A stretch of DNA of 64,000 nucleotides, from positions 1 through 64,000 of the forward strand of contig JBEKBD010000001.1 in assembly GCA_050015575.1 (NCBI GenBank), read 5' to 3'. This document shows positions 54,840-63,471 of this stretch, in pieces; positions within the stretch are counted from its first letter, which is position 1; the number at the start of each line of letters is the position of its first letter. The notes under the pieces were generated by a model that was given only the letters and a program-made list of their open reading frames with translations, searched no databases and was not told where the DNA came from. This DNA is from Roseiarcus sp050015575. Lineage in GTDB: Bacteria; Pseudomonadota; Alphaproteobacteria; Rhizobiales; Beijerinckiaceae. Position numbers and translations under genes: made by a program.

Positions 54840-56468
54840 ATGATCCGCGTCGTCGAAACCAAGCCCTATCTCGACCAGAAGCCCGGCACCTCCGGCCTGC
54901 GCAAGAAGGTCTCGGAGTTCCAGCAGCCCAACTATGTCGAGAATTTCGTCCAGTCGATCTTCGATTCGCTCGAGGGCTTCGCCGGCAAGACGTTGGTGAT
55001 CGGCGGCGACGGGCGCTATTACAATCGCGAGGCGATCCAGAAGGCGATCCGCATCGCGCTCGCCAACGGCTTCGGCCGCGTCGTCGTCGGCATGGGCGGC
55101 ATTCTGTCGACGCCGGCGGTTTCGGCGCTGATCCGCGCGCTCGGCGCCTTTGGCGGGATCATCCTCTCCGCCAGCCACAATCCCGGCGGCCCGGACGGCG
55201 ATTTCGGCGTCAAATACAATATCGGCGCCGGCGGCCCGGCGCCGGAAAAGGTCACCGACGCGATCTTCGCCCACAGCAAGACGATCGCGGCCTACAAGAC
55301 GCTCGATTCGCGCGACGTCGACCTCGACGCGCTCGGAAGGACGCCGATCGACGGCGCGAGCGTCGAGATCGTCGACCCCGTCGCCAATTACGCCGCGCTG
55401 ATGCGCACGCTGTTCGACTTCGACGCCATCCGGTCGCTGTTCGCTTCCGGCTTCCGCATGCGTTTCGACGCGATGCACGCGGTGACCGGCCCCTACGCTC
55501 ACGCCATTCTCGAAGGCGAGTTGGGCGCAGCGGCCGGCACGGTGGTCAACGGCGCGCCGCTGCCCGATTTCGGCGGCCATCACCCCGACCCCAACCTGAC
55601 CAACGCCAAAGCGCTCTACGACGAGATGATGTCGCCGCAGGCGCCCGATTTCGGCGCCGCCTCGGACGGCGACGGCGACCGCAACCTGATCATCGGGCGC
55701 GGTATTTTCATAACTCCGTCCGACTCGCTGGCCATGCTCGCCGCCAACGCGCGCCTCGCGCCCGGCTACGCCAAGGGCTTGGCCGGAATCGCCCGCTCGA
55801 TGCCGACCAGCGCCGCCGCCGACCGCGTCGCCGCCAAGCTCGGGATCAAAGCCTACGAGACGCCGACCGGCTGGAAGTTCTTCGGCAATCTGCTCGACGC
55901 GGGGCTGGCGACGATCTGCGGCGAAGAGAGCGCCGGCACCGGCTCCAACCACGTGCGCGAAAAGGACGGCCTGTGGGCGGTGCTGCTTTGGCTGAACATT
56001 CTCGCCAAGCGACGCATCTCGGCAGCCGACCTCGCGCGGGAGCATTGGGCGACCTACGGGCGCAACTATTACACGCGGCACGATTTCGAGGAGGTCGATC
56101 TCGCCGCCGCGACGGCCCTGATGGAGGCGCTGCGCGCCCAGCTCGCGAGCCTGCCGGGGCGCCGCTTCGGCGCGCTCGAGGTCGGGGCCGCCGACGACTT
56201 TTCCTACCACGATCCGGTCGACGGCTCGGACGCCGAGCGACAGGGGGTGCGGGTGATGTTCACGGGCGGCTCGCGCATCGTCTACCGCCTTTCGGGCACC
56301 GGCACGGTCGGGGCGACGTTGCGCGTCTATATCGAACGTTACGAACCGCCCGGCGGCGACCTCGGCCTCGACGCGCAAGCCGCGCTCGCCGACCTCATCG
56401 CGCTGTCGCGCTCGCTGGCGGAAATCGAAAAGCGCACCGGGCGCAAAGAGCCGAGCGTGGTGACTTAA
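54840..56468 (+). CDS. pgm: Phosphoglucomutase
   Basis: Interconverts glucose-1- and glucose-6-phosphate for glycogen and surface-sugar synthesis. The 542-residue protein is the alpha-D-glucose-specific type: VVETKPYLDQKPGTSGLRKKV start, phosphoserine loop ILSASHNPGGPDGDFGVKYN (Ser112), metal loop SDGDGDRNLI and sugar loop CGEESAGTGSNHVREKDGLWA. Intact. Confidence 0.97.
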   Translation: MIRVVETKPYLDQKPGTSGLRKKVSEFQQPNYVENFVQSIFDSLEGFAGKTLVIGGDGRYYNREAIQKAIRIALANGFGRVVVGMGGILSTPAVSALIRALGAFGGIILSASHNPGGPDGDFGVKYNIGAGGPAPEKVTDAIFAHSKTIAAYKTLDSRDVDLDALGRTPIDGASVEIVDPVANYAALMRTLFDFDAIRSLFASGFRMRFDAMHAVTGPYAHAILEGELGAAAGTVVNGAPLPDFGGHHPDPNLTNAKALYDEMMSPQAPDFGAASDGDGDRNLIIGRGIFITPSDSLAMLAANARLAPGYAKGLAGIARSMPTSAAADRVAAKLGIKAYETPTGWKFFGNLLDAGLATICGEESAGTGSNHVREKDGLWAVLLWLNILAKRRISAADLAREHWATYGRNYYTRHDFEEVDLAAATALMEALRAQLASLPGRRFGALEVGAADDFSYHDPVDGSDAERQGVRVMFTGGSRIVYRLSGTGTVGATLRVYIERYEPPGGDLGLDAQAALADLIALSRSLAEIEKRTGRKEPSVVT

Positions 56469-56621
56469 AGCGCCGCCGACAGCCCACGGGGCGATCGAAC
56501 CCGGGCTTACGGAACGCGACCGCGGCGCGGCGACGCCAATTTGGCTGAAATCGCGATTCGGCTTATGTCGGGGCGACTTTTTCACGCGATCGATCGCGCC
56601 GCGCCGAGGAGAACTGGCCCG

Positions 56622-58034
56622 ATGAAATTGCCGAGCGAGCTTGGCCCCATTCATTTCGTCGGCATCGGCGGCATCGGCATGTCCGGCATCGCCGAGGTGC
56701 TGATCAACCTCGGCTACAAGGTCCAGGGCTCGGACGCGAGCGACAACGCCAACGTCAAGCGGCTGCGCGACAAGGGCGCCAGCGTGTTCGTCGGCCATGA
56801 CGCGGAACACCTCGGCGAAGCCGCGGTCGTGGTCGTCTCGACCGCGATTAAGCGCGACAACCCTGAGCTGACGGCGGCGCGCTCGCGGCGCATTCCCGTG
56901 GTGCGGCGCGCCGAAATGCTCGCCGAGCTGATGCGCCTCAGGCAATGCGTCGCCATCGCCGGCACCCACGGCAAGACCACCACCACCTCGCTGGTGGCGA
57001 CGCTGCTCGACGCGGCCGGGTTCGACCCCACCGTGATCAACGGCGGCATCATCAACGCCTACGGCACAAACGCGCGGCTCGGCGCCGGCGACTGGATGGT
57101 GGTCGAAGCCGACGAGAGCGACGGCACGTTCCTTAAACTGCCCGCCGACGTCGCCATCGTCACCAACATCGATCCCGAACATCTCGATCACTTCAAGACC
57201 TTCGAGGCGATCAAGGACGCCTTTCTGGCGTTCGTCGAGAACCTGCCGTTCTACGGCTTCGCGGTGATGTGCCTCGACCATCCGACGGTGCAGGAGCTGG
57301 TCGGACGCATCGAGGACCGCCGCGTCATCACCTACGGCGCGAACCCGCAGGCCGACGTGCGCCTGCTCGACGTCGATCTCGCCGGCGGCGCGACGCGCTT
57401 TTCCGTGCTGATCCGCGACCGCCAGACCGGCCAAGAGACCGCTATCGACGATCTCGTCCTGCCGATGCCCGGCCGCCACAACGCGCTCAACGCCGCCGCG
57501 GCGATCGCGGTCGCGCACGAACTGAAGGCGCCGGTCGCGACGATCCGCAAGGCGATCGCCTCGTTCGGCGGCGTCAAACGCCGCTTCACCCGCACCGGCG
57601 AATGGAACGGCGCGACGATCATCGACGACTACGGCCACCACCCCGTCGAGATCGCCGCCGTGCTCAGCGCCGCGCGCGCCGCAACCAAGGGCCACGTGAT
57701 CGCGGTGGTGCAGCCGCATCGCTACACCCGCCTGCAATCGCTGTTCGATTCTTTCGCCTTGTGCTTCAACGACGCCGACATCGTGATCGTCGCCGACGTC
57801 TATCCCGCCGGCGAGGCGCCGATCGCCGGCGTCGACAAGCAGGCGCTCGCCGCGGCGATCGACGCTCACGGCCATCGCCACGCCATCGCGCTGCCCTCGC
57901 CGGACAAGCTCGCCGACGTCATCCATGAAATCGCCAAGCCGGGCGACATGGTCGTCTGCCTCGGCGCCGGCAGCGTCAGCCAATGGGCCTATGCGCTGCC
58001 GGGAGAATTGGCGGCGCTGGAGAACAAGGCATGA
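56622..58034 (+). CDS. murC: UDP-N-acetylmuramate--L-alanine ligase
   Basis: Adds L-Ala to UDP-MurNAc, the first step of the stem peptide. The 470-residue protein has HFVGIGGIGMSGIAEVL, the ATP loop AGTHGKTTTTSLVATLL, ADESDGTFL, NIDPEHLDHF and IIDDYGHHPVEI. ATG 56622 has AGGAGAA upstream. Its last 4 bp overlap the amidotransferase gene. Confidence 0.97.
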   Translation: MKLPSELGPIHFVGIGGIGMSGIAEVLINLGYKVQGSDASDNANVKRLRDKGASVFVGHDAEHLGEAAVVVVSTAIKRDNPELTAARSRRIPVVRRAEMLAELMRLRQCVAIAGTHGKTTTTSLVATLLDAAGFDPTVINGGIINAYGTNARLGAGDWMVVEADESDGTFLKLPADVAIVTNIDPEHLDHFKTFEAIKDAFLAFVENLPFYGFAVMCLDHPTVQELVGRIEDRRVITYGANPQADVRLLDVDLAGGATRFSVLIRDRQTGQETAIDDLVLPMPGRHNALNAAAAIAVAHELKAPVATIRKAIASFGGVKRRFTRTGEWNGATIIDDYGHHPVEIAAVLSAARAATKGHVIAVVQPHRYTRLQSLFDSFALCFNDADIVIVADVYPAGEAPIAGVDKQALAAAIDAHGHRHAIALPSPDKLADVIHEIAKPGDMVVCLGAGSVSQWAYALPGELAALENKA

Positions 58035-58735
58035 CGCGAAGAAGCGCGCTGGCGCTCCGGCACGTCGCGTTCGAAGACGTCGGCGTCTGGGCCGAGACGC
58101 TCGACGCGCACGGCTACGATCTCGCCTATGTCGAGGTCGGTCCGCGGCCGTTGCCGCTCGAGCGCATCCAGGCGTGCGATCTGGCGATCGTCCTCGGCGC
58201 GCCGATCGGCGTCTACGAGACGGACGCGTATCCGTTCCTGGTCGAGGAGATCGCCGCGATCGGGCGCCGCCTCGCCGCGCGCCGGCCGACGCTCGGCGTC
58301 TGCCTCGGAGCGCAACTTATGGCGACGACGCTCGGCGCCCGGGTCGCGCCGGGGCCGGGCAAAGAGATCGGCTACGCGCCGGTCGAGCTTCTCCCGGCCG
58401 CGAAGGGCTCGCCGCTCGCGGCGATCGCAGGCGTGAACGTGCTCCATTGGCACGGCGACGCGTTCGACCTGCCGAGCGGCGGCGAGCGACTCGCCGCCAC
58501 CGCGCTCTGCCCGAACCAGGCGTTCCGCCTCGGCGACTGGGCGCTGGCGCTGCAGTTCCACGTCGAGGCCGACCCGGAGGCGATCGAGTCCTGGCTGATC
58601 GGCCATGCCGTCGAATTGGCCAAGGCGGGGATCGATCCGCGCGCGATTCGCGCCGACGCGCGGCGCTACGGCCCCGCCATCGCCGCGGCGGGCCGCCGCG
58701 TTCTCGACGCCTGGCTGGCGGCGCCGCCGTCATGA
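58031..58735 (+). CDS. Class I glutamine amidotransferase inside the mur cluster
   Basis: A 234-residue protein with the class I amidotransferase triad: nucleophile Cys in LGVCLGAQLMA (about residue 96) and His-x-Glu in ALQFHVEADPEAI (about 177-179), plus LAIVLGAPIGVYE. It is a free-standing GuaA-like GATase (GMP synthase-domain type). Both ends overlap neighbours by 4 bp (ATGA with murC and with murB), so it is made together with them. No synthetase partner is fused or adjacent. A role in amidating a cell-wall precursor is tempting but unproven; a general glutaminase or peptide gamma-hydrolase role is equally possible. Confidence 0.85.
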   Translation: MTRRSALALRHVAFEDVGVWAETLDAHGYDLAYVEVGPRPLPLERIQACDLAIVLGAPIGVYETDAYPFLVEEIAAIGRRLAARRPTLGVCLGAQLMATTLGARVAPGPGKEIGYAPVELLPAAKGSPLAAIAGVNVLHWHGDAFDLPSGGERLAATALCPNQAFRLGDWALALQFHVEADPEAIESWLIGHAVELAKAGIDPRAIRADARRYGPAIAAAGRRVLDAWLAAPPS

Positions 58736-59688
58736 CCGGCGGCCGCGCCAGCCTCGTCGACCGCCTGCGCGCGCTCGCGCCGACCTTGCGCGGCAAACTC
58801 GCCGCCGACGTCTCGCTCGCGCCTTACACCTGGTTCCGCGTCGGCGGCCCTGCCGAGGCGCTCTATTCGCCGGCCGACGAGGACGACCTCGCCAATCTCA
58901 TGCAAAAGCTGCCGCGGGAAATTCCGGTGCTGGCGATCGGCCTCGGCTCGAACCTGATCGTGCGCGACGGCGGCGTGCGCGGCGTGGTGGTTCGCCTCGG
59001 CGGCAAGGCGTTCGGCGCCATCGAAACCACGCCCGACTTTCGCCTCGTCGCCGGCGCGGCGGCGCTCGACGCGCAAGTTGCGCGCGCGGCCGCGGAAGCG
59101 GGCGTCGACGGGTTGGCGTTCTTTCGCGGCGTGCCCGGCTCGATCGGCGGCGCGCTGCGGATGAACGCGGGCGCGCACGGCGGCGAGACGCGCGATGCGT
59201 TGATCGAAGCGCGCGGGATCGACCGCGCCGGCGGGCTCCGCGTCTTTTCCAACGAGGCGATGGGTTTCTCCTATCGCCACAGCGGCGCGCCTGGCGACGT
59301 GATCTTCACCCGCGCCGCGTTTCAGGGACGCCCCGGCGATCCCGCCGCGATCAAGGCGGAAATGGAGCGCATCACGGCGGAGCGCGAAGCCTCGCAGCCG
59401 ATCCGCGAGAAGACCGGCGGCTCGACGTTCAAGAACCCGCCGGGCGCCAAGGCTTGGGCGTTGATCGACGCCGCTGGTTGCCGCGGCTTGCGCATCGGCG
59501 ACGCCGAAGTCTCGACGATGCACTGCAACTTCCTCGTCAACCGCGGCGCGGCGAGCGCCGCCGACATCGAGGCGCTCGGCGAGGAGGTGCGCCGGCGGGT
59601 GAAGGCGATGAGCGGGGTCGAGCTGGAGTGGGAAATCCATCGGGTGGGAACGGTCGGCGACGCGAACCGCCGCCATGGCGGGGCGTGA
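58732..59688 (+). CDS. murB: UDP-N-acetylenolpyruvoylglucosamine reductase
   Basis: FAD enzyme that makes UDP-MurNAc. The 318-residue type I/IIa protein has APYTWFRVGGPAEALYSPAD, GLGSNLIVRDGG, the substrate loop FFRGVPGSIGGALRMNAGAHG, FSYRHSG and IREKTGGSTFKNP (catalytic Ser in the last). ATG overlaps the amidotransferase stop. Confidence 0.97.
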   Translation: MTGGRASLVDRLRALAPTLRGKLAADVSLAPYTWFRVGGPAEALYSPADEDDLANLMQKLPREIPVLAIGLGSNLIVRDGGVRGVVVRLGGKAFGAIETTPDFRLVAGAAALDAQVARAAAEAGVDGLAFFRGVPGSIGGALRMNAGAHGGETRDALIEARGIDRAGGLRVFSNEAMGFSYRHSGAPGDVIFTRAAFQGRPGDPAAIKAEMERITAEREASQPIREKTGGSTFKNPPGAKAWALIDAAGCRGLRIGDAEVSTMHCNFLVNRGAASAADIEALGEEVRRRVKAMSGVELEWEIHRVGTVGDANRRHGGA

Positions 59689-59729
59689 CTCCCCGGGCGC
59701 TCATGCGCCCCGCGCGCGAGTCGTCGCGC

Positions 59730-60236
59730 CTACGCCCGTTTTCTCAGCCACGGCCGCGTCCCCGCCGGCGCTTCGCGCGGCGCGACGCTCGGTTGGTAGA
59801 ACAGCGAGGGCGCCGGGACATGTCCCGCGCGAAGCGCGCGCAAGGTCGGCGGATCGGCGATTTCGAACGAGGTGAAGCCGCAGCGCTGCATCAGTGCGAT
59901 TTCGTCGAGCAGCACTTCGCCGGTCGCGCGCAGTTCGCCGGCGAAGCCGAGGCGTTCGCGCAGCAATTCGGCATAGGAGAACGCGCGGCCGTCGGCGAAT
60001 TTGGCGAAGTTGAGAGCGACCAACGGCCGCTTCGCCGCTTCTGCCAGTTGCGTTGGCGCGTCCTTGCCGGCGGCGATGGCGACCCCGACGGGGTCGGCGC
60101 GGGCGCTCAAGGCGTCGCGTTCCGCGCTCCAGCGCGCGAAGGAAACGATGATCGCGCCCGTCGCGGGCGCCGGCTCGGCGTCGTCGAGGTATCTCCACGA
60201 ATCTTCGGCGAAGCCGCCGTCGCGCCACAGAGCCAT
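59730..60236 (-). CDS. DUF934 sulfite-reduction accessory protein
   Basis: A 168-residue protein of DUF934, regularly encoded after cysI/cysH and annotated as aiding sulfite reduction. The core is LALNFAKFADGRAFSYAELL-like (here VALNFAKFADGRAFSYAELL), RERLGFAGELRATGEVLLDE and FEIADPPTL. ATG shares one base with the cysH stop (TGATG). Last gene of the operon; tail to tail with murB. Confidence 0.9.
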   Translation of the reverse strand: MALWRDGGFAEDSWRYLDDAEPAPATGAIIVSFARWSAERDALSARADPVGVAIAAGKDAPTQLAEAAKRPLVALNFAKFADGRAFSYAELLRERLGFAGELRATGEVLLDEIALMQRCGFTSFEIADPPTLRALRAGHVPAPSLFYQPSVAPREAPAGTRPWLRKRA

Positions 60237-60970
60237 CAGATGTCCTGTCCCGCCGAAAGCGCCTCGGCATGGATGCCGCATTCGGTCTTGCCGCGCCCGC
60301 GCCAGCGGCCGGCGCGCGGATCCTCTCCCGGCCGGACCGGGCCGGTGCAGGGCAGGCAGCCGATCGAGGGATAGCCGCGGGCGACCAAAGGATGAGGCGG
60401 CAGGCCGGCTTCGCGGATGTAGTTCAAGACATCCGCAGCGCTCCAACCGACCAACGGGTTGACCTTGACGCGCTCGCCCTCGGCTTCGAACAGCGGCACG
60501 CGCGCGCGCGTCGCGCTCTGGAAACCCTTGCGCCCGGTGATCCAGGCTTCGTAGCCGTCGAGCGCCTTGGCGAGCGGTAAGACCTTGCGGATTTCGCAGC
60601 AGCGGTCGGGATCGCCAGCGAAGAGAAAGCCCTCCGGGTCTTCGGCCGCCAGCGTCGCCGGATTGGGATCGGCGACGACGACGCTGTCGAGGCCGAGCCG
60701 CGCGCAGAGTTCGTCGCGGTAGCGAAGAGTCTCGGGGAAATGCCGGCCGGTGTCGACGAACACCACCGGGGTCGCCTTGTCGACGCCGGCGATCATGTGC
60801 AGCAGCGCCGCCGATTCCGCGCCGAAGCTGGAGACCAGCGCGATGCGGCCGGGAAACAGGTCCTCGATCGCCAGGCGCAGCAGCGAGCTCGCCTTGATCT
60901 GCGCGAATTTGCCTTCGAGGCGGGAGGCGGCGATCGCATCGCCGAACAACTTGACGTCGTGGGCGCTCAT
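60236..60970 (-). CDS. cysH: Adenylylsulfate (APS-type) reductase
   Basis: Reduces activated sulfate to sulfite with thioredoxin or glutathione. The 244 residues show SSFGAESAALLHMI, VFVDTGRHFPETLRY, and the 4Fe-4S ligands of the APS-reducing type: RCCEIRKV and SIGCLPCT, plus the catalytic Cys near the end (GKTECGIH). The Cys pairs argue for APS rather than PAPS. ATG 60970 overlaps the cysI stop by one base. Confidence 0.95.
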   Translation of the reverse strand: MSAHDVKLFGDAIAASRLEGKFAQIKASSLLRLAIEDLFPGRIALVSSFGAESAALLHMIAGVDKATPVVFVDTGRHFPETLRYRDELCARLGLDSVVVADPNPATLAAEDPEGFLFAGDPDRCCEIRKVLPLAKALDGYEAWITGRKGFQSATRARVPLFEAEGERVKVNPLVGWSAADVLNYIREAGLPPHPLVARGYPSIGCLPCTGPVRPGEDPRAGRWRGRGKTECGIHAEALSAGQDI

Positions 60971-62643
60971 CAAATGTCGGCTCCGGCGCTGCGCTCGTAG
61001 AGCGCCTCCTTGAACGGCGCGATTCCGACGCGGCGGAACGCGGCGAAAAAGTCCTCTTGCGGCCCCAGGCGCCGCGCCAAATAGGTCTCGACCACCGTCT
61101 CGATCGCCTCGACGATGGCCTCCGAGCTGAAGCCGGGTCCGACGATTTCGCCGATCGCCGCGTTCTCGTCGCCGGAGCCGCCGAGGGTCACCTGATAGGT
61201 CTCTTCGCCGGCGCGCTCCAGGCCGAGGATGCCGATATGGCCGACGTGATGGTGGCCGCAGGCGTTGATGCAGCCGGAAATCTTGATCTTCAGCGGGCCG
61301 ATCGCGCGGGCGCGCGCGCCGTCGCCGAAGCGCTCGGACAAGCGCTGGGCGATCGGGATCGAGCGCGCCGTCGCGAGTGCGCAGTAGTCGAGCCCGGGGC
61401 AGGCGATGATGTCGCTGATCAGCCCGGCGTTGGGCGTGGCGAGTCCCACCGAAGCGAGCCGATCGTAGACGGCGGCGAGGTCGTCGAGGGCGACATGCGG
61501 CAGAATGAGGTTCTGCTCGTGGGAGACGCGCGCTTCATCGTGCGAAAAGTCTTCGGCGAGATCGGCGACGGCGTCGATCTGGTCGGCGCTGGCGTCGCCG
61601 GGCACGCCGCCGATCGGCTTCAGCGAAACCGTCACCATCGCGTAGCCTGGCGTCTTGTGCGGCGCCACGTTCGACTCGAAGAATTTCGCGAACTTGGCGT
61701 CCTTGGCGCGCCGCCGCTCGACGCGCTCGCTGACCGGCGTCTTCGCCTCCAGCGGCGGGGGCGCGAAATAGGCGTTGATGCGGGCGATCTCTTGCGGGGG
61801 CAGGGCGAGTCCGGTGCGATCGTGGGCGGAGAATTCGGCCTCGATCGCGTCGCGCAATTCGGCGAGGCCCTTTTCGTGCAGCAGGATCTTGATGCGCGCC
61901 TTGAACTTGTTGTCGCGCCGGCCTTCGAGATTGTAGACGCGCAGGATCGCGTCGGCGTAGGCGAGCAGGTCGCGCTCGGGCAAGAATTCGCGCACCTTGC
62001 GGCCGATGAACGGCGTGCGGCCGAGCCCGCCGCCAACGTAAACCGCGAAGCCCAGCTCGCCCCGGTCGTTGCGCACGACCTGCAGCCCGATGTCGTGCGC
62101 CTGGATCACCGCGCGGTCGTGGGCGGCGCCGCTGACGGCGATCTTGAACTTGCGCGGCAGGAACGAAAACTCGGGGTGCAGCGACGACCACTGGCGCAGG
62201 ATTTCCGCGTAGGGGCGCGGATCGGCGATCTCGTCCGCGGCGGCGCCCGCGTAATGGTCGGCGGTGACGTTGCGGATGCAATTGCCCGAAGTCTGGATCG
62301 CGTGCATGTCGACGCTGGCGAGCTCGGCGAGAATGTCCGGCACGTCCTTCAGCGCCGGCCAATTGAACTGGAGGTTCTGGCGGGTGGTGAAATGGCCGTA
62401 GCCGCGGTCGTACTTGCGCGCGATTTCCGCGAGTTTGCGCAGCTGGCGCGCGTTCAGCGCGCCGTAGGGCACGGCGATGCGCAGCATGTAGGAATGCAGC
62501 TGCAGATAGAGCCCGTTCATCAGCCGGTGCGGCCGGAACTGCTCCTCGGTCAATTCGCCGGCGAGCCGGCGCGCGACCTGGTCGCGGAACTGCTCGACGC
62601 GCGCCGCGACGAAGGCGGCGTCGAATTCGTCATAGCGATACAT
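60970..62643 (-). CDS. cysI: Sulfite reductase hemoprotein subunit
   Basis: Six-electron reduction of sulfite to sulfide with siroheme and a 4Fe-4S cluster. Of 557 residues: the siroheme-pocket block GHFTTRQNLQFNWPALKDV, TSGNCIRNVTADHYAG, and cluster ligands CPGLDYC and GCINACGHHH. No CysJ flavoprotein is nearby, so electrons may come from ferredoxin or via DUF2849/DUF934. The start overlaps the DUF2849 gene by 14 bp. Confidence 0.95.
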   Translation of the reverse strand: MYRYDEFDAAFVAARVEQFRDQVARRLAGELTEEQFRPHRLMNGLYLQLHSYMLRIAVPYGALNARQLRKLAEIARKYDRGYGHFTTRQNLQFNWPALKDVPDILAELASVDMHAIQTSGNCIRNVTADHYAGAAADEIADPRPYAEILRQWSSLHPEFSFLPRKFKIAVSGAAHDRAVIQAHDIGLQVVRNDRGELGFAVYVGGGLGRTPFIGRKVREFLPERDLLAYADAILRVYNLEGRRDNKFKARIKILLHEKGLAELRDAIEAEFSAHDRTGLALPPQEIARINAYFAPPPLEAKTPVSERVERRRAKDAKFAKFFESNVAPHKTPGYAMVTVSLKPIGGVPGDASADQIDAVADLAEDFSHDEARVSHEQNLILPHVALDDLAAVYDRLASVGLATPNAGLISDIIACPGLDYCALATARSIPIAQRLSERFGDGARARAIGPLKIKISGCINACGHHHVGHIGILGLERAGEETYQVTLGGSGDENAAIGEIVGPGFSSEAIVEAIETVVETYLARRLGPQEDFFAAFRRVGIAPFKEALYERSAGADI

Positions 62644-62977
62644 GCGGGCCCTCCGCGTTCGCGTCCAGGGCGACAACCGGCGCCTGCCCTTGAGCCTGCT
62701 TGCCGAGATCGCGGCGCACCGTCGGCCCGGAGGCGCGGATCGCTTCGCGCAGGGCCTTGGGCGCGTAATGGCCGTTGCGCCGCTCGACCGCGACCGCGTA
62801 GGGGTCGACGATCTGGCTCCGCGCGACCGCCTCGGCGCCAAGCGCGAGCGCGGTGGAGACCGCCGCCGCATCGGCATAGACCGCGGCGCGCGCGAAGTCT
62901 TCGACCCAGCCGCCTTCCGCGTCCAGGAAGACGACGACGCCGTCGGCGAGCCGATTGGCGGTGACGATCTCGCTCAC
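62630..62977 (-). CDS. DUF2849 protein of the cys operon
   Basis: A 115-residue protein with the DUF2849 pattern: IVTANRLADGVVVFLDAEGGW, VDPYAVAVERRNGHYAPKALREAIRASGPTVR. Such genes precede cysI in alphaproteobacteria; role in sulfite reduction unknown. GTG start at 62977 with AAGGA 8 bases upstream. First gene of the operon. Confidence 0.85.
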   Translation of the reverse strand: MSEIVTANRLADGVVVFLDAEGGWVEDFARAAVYADAAAVSTALALGAEAVARSQIVDPYAVAVERRNGHYAPKALREAIRASGPTVRRDLGKQAQGQAPVVALDANAEGPHVSL

Positions 62978-63471
62978 AAAACGTCCTTTTCCTGTGTCCG
63001 CGGCCACGCCCGATTTTAGCCGAGGCGCCGACGGCGCGGGGGCCTTTCACGGCGATAAGGCGACAAATAAGGTCGGGGGATAAAGCTGGTAGCATATTTT
63101 ACGAAAGCGATCTAGACGATTGTTATTCATACTTATAGCAGTTGTTTTATAGCTTCGGCTAGCCGTTGCGAGCTCCCCTCACGTCACGGCCGAGCGCGAC
63201 CCCATGGGCGCGGACGCGAGGGATTGGCGAGCGCGTCGGAATGGAGTCCGAACTCATGATGGAAGACTTCGCGCTCGATTCGCTGGGGATGGTCGGAACG
63301 GGTCGGGCGTCGTGGCGGCGCGTCCGACGCCGGCTGCGAAAGCGCTGAGTTTCCTGGGCCGACGCCCCGCTCGCTCCCCTTTGGCGGGGCTGCGGGTTAA
63401 GGCGCCGTTAACGCCCTGGCGTTAATTCTAACTTAACGCGCGCCCGGCGCGTGGCCGACCTAGGAGAGGCG
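62978..63471. other. Divergent regulatory region between cys operon and ddl
   Basis: About 490 bp without a supported gene. The segment 63060-63155 is AT-rich and holds the probable cys promoter, with a direct repeat TTATAGC (63133-63139 and 63147-63153, period 14) that could be a site for a LysR-type activator such as CysB. A 60-codon frame at 63166 lacks a ribosome site and is not called. Confidence 0.5.

Noticed and set aside
54168..57983. 1271-codon minus-strand open frame
   Set aside because: It is the antisense of pgm and murC; low-complexity Arg/Gly/Asp-rich product, a common GC-rich artefact.
63166..63348. 60-codon frame upstream of ddl
   Set aside because: No ribosome site and no recognisable pattern; Arg-rich tail is typical of chance frames here.
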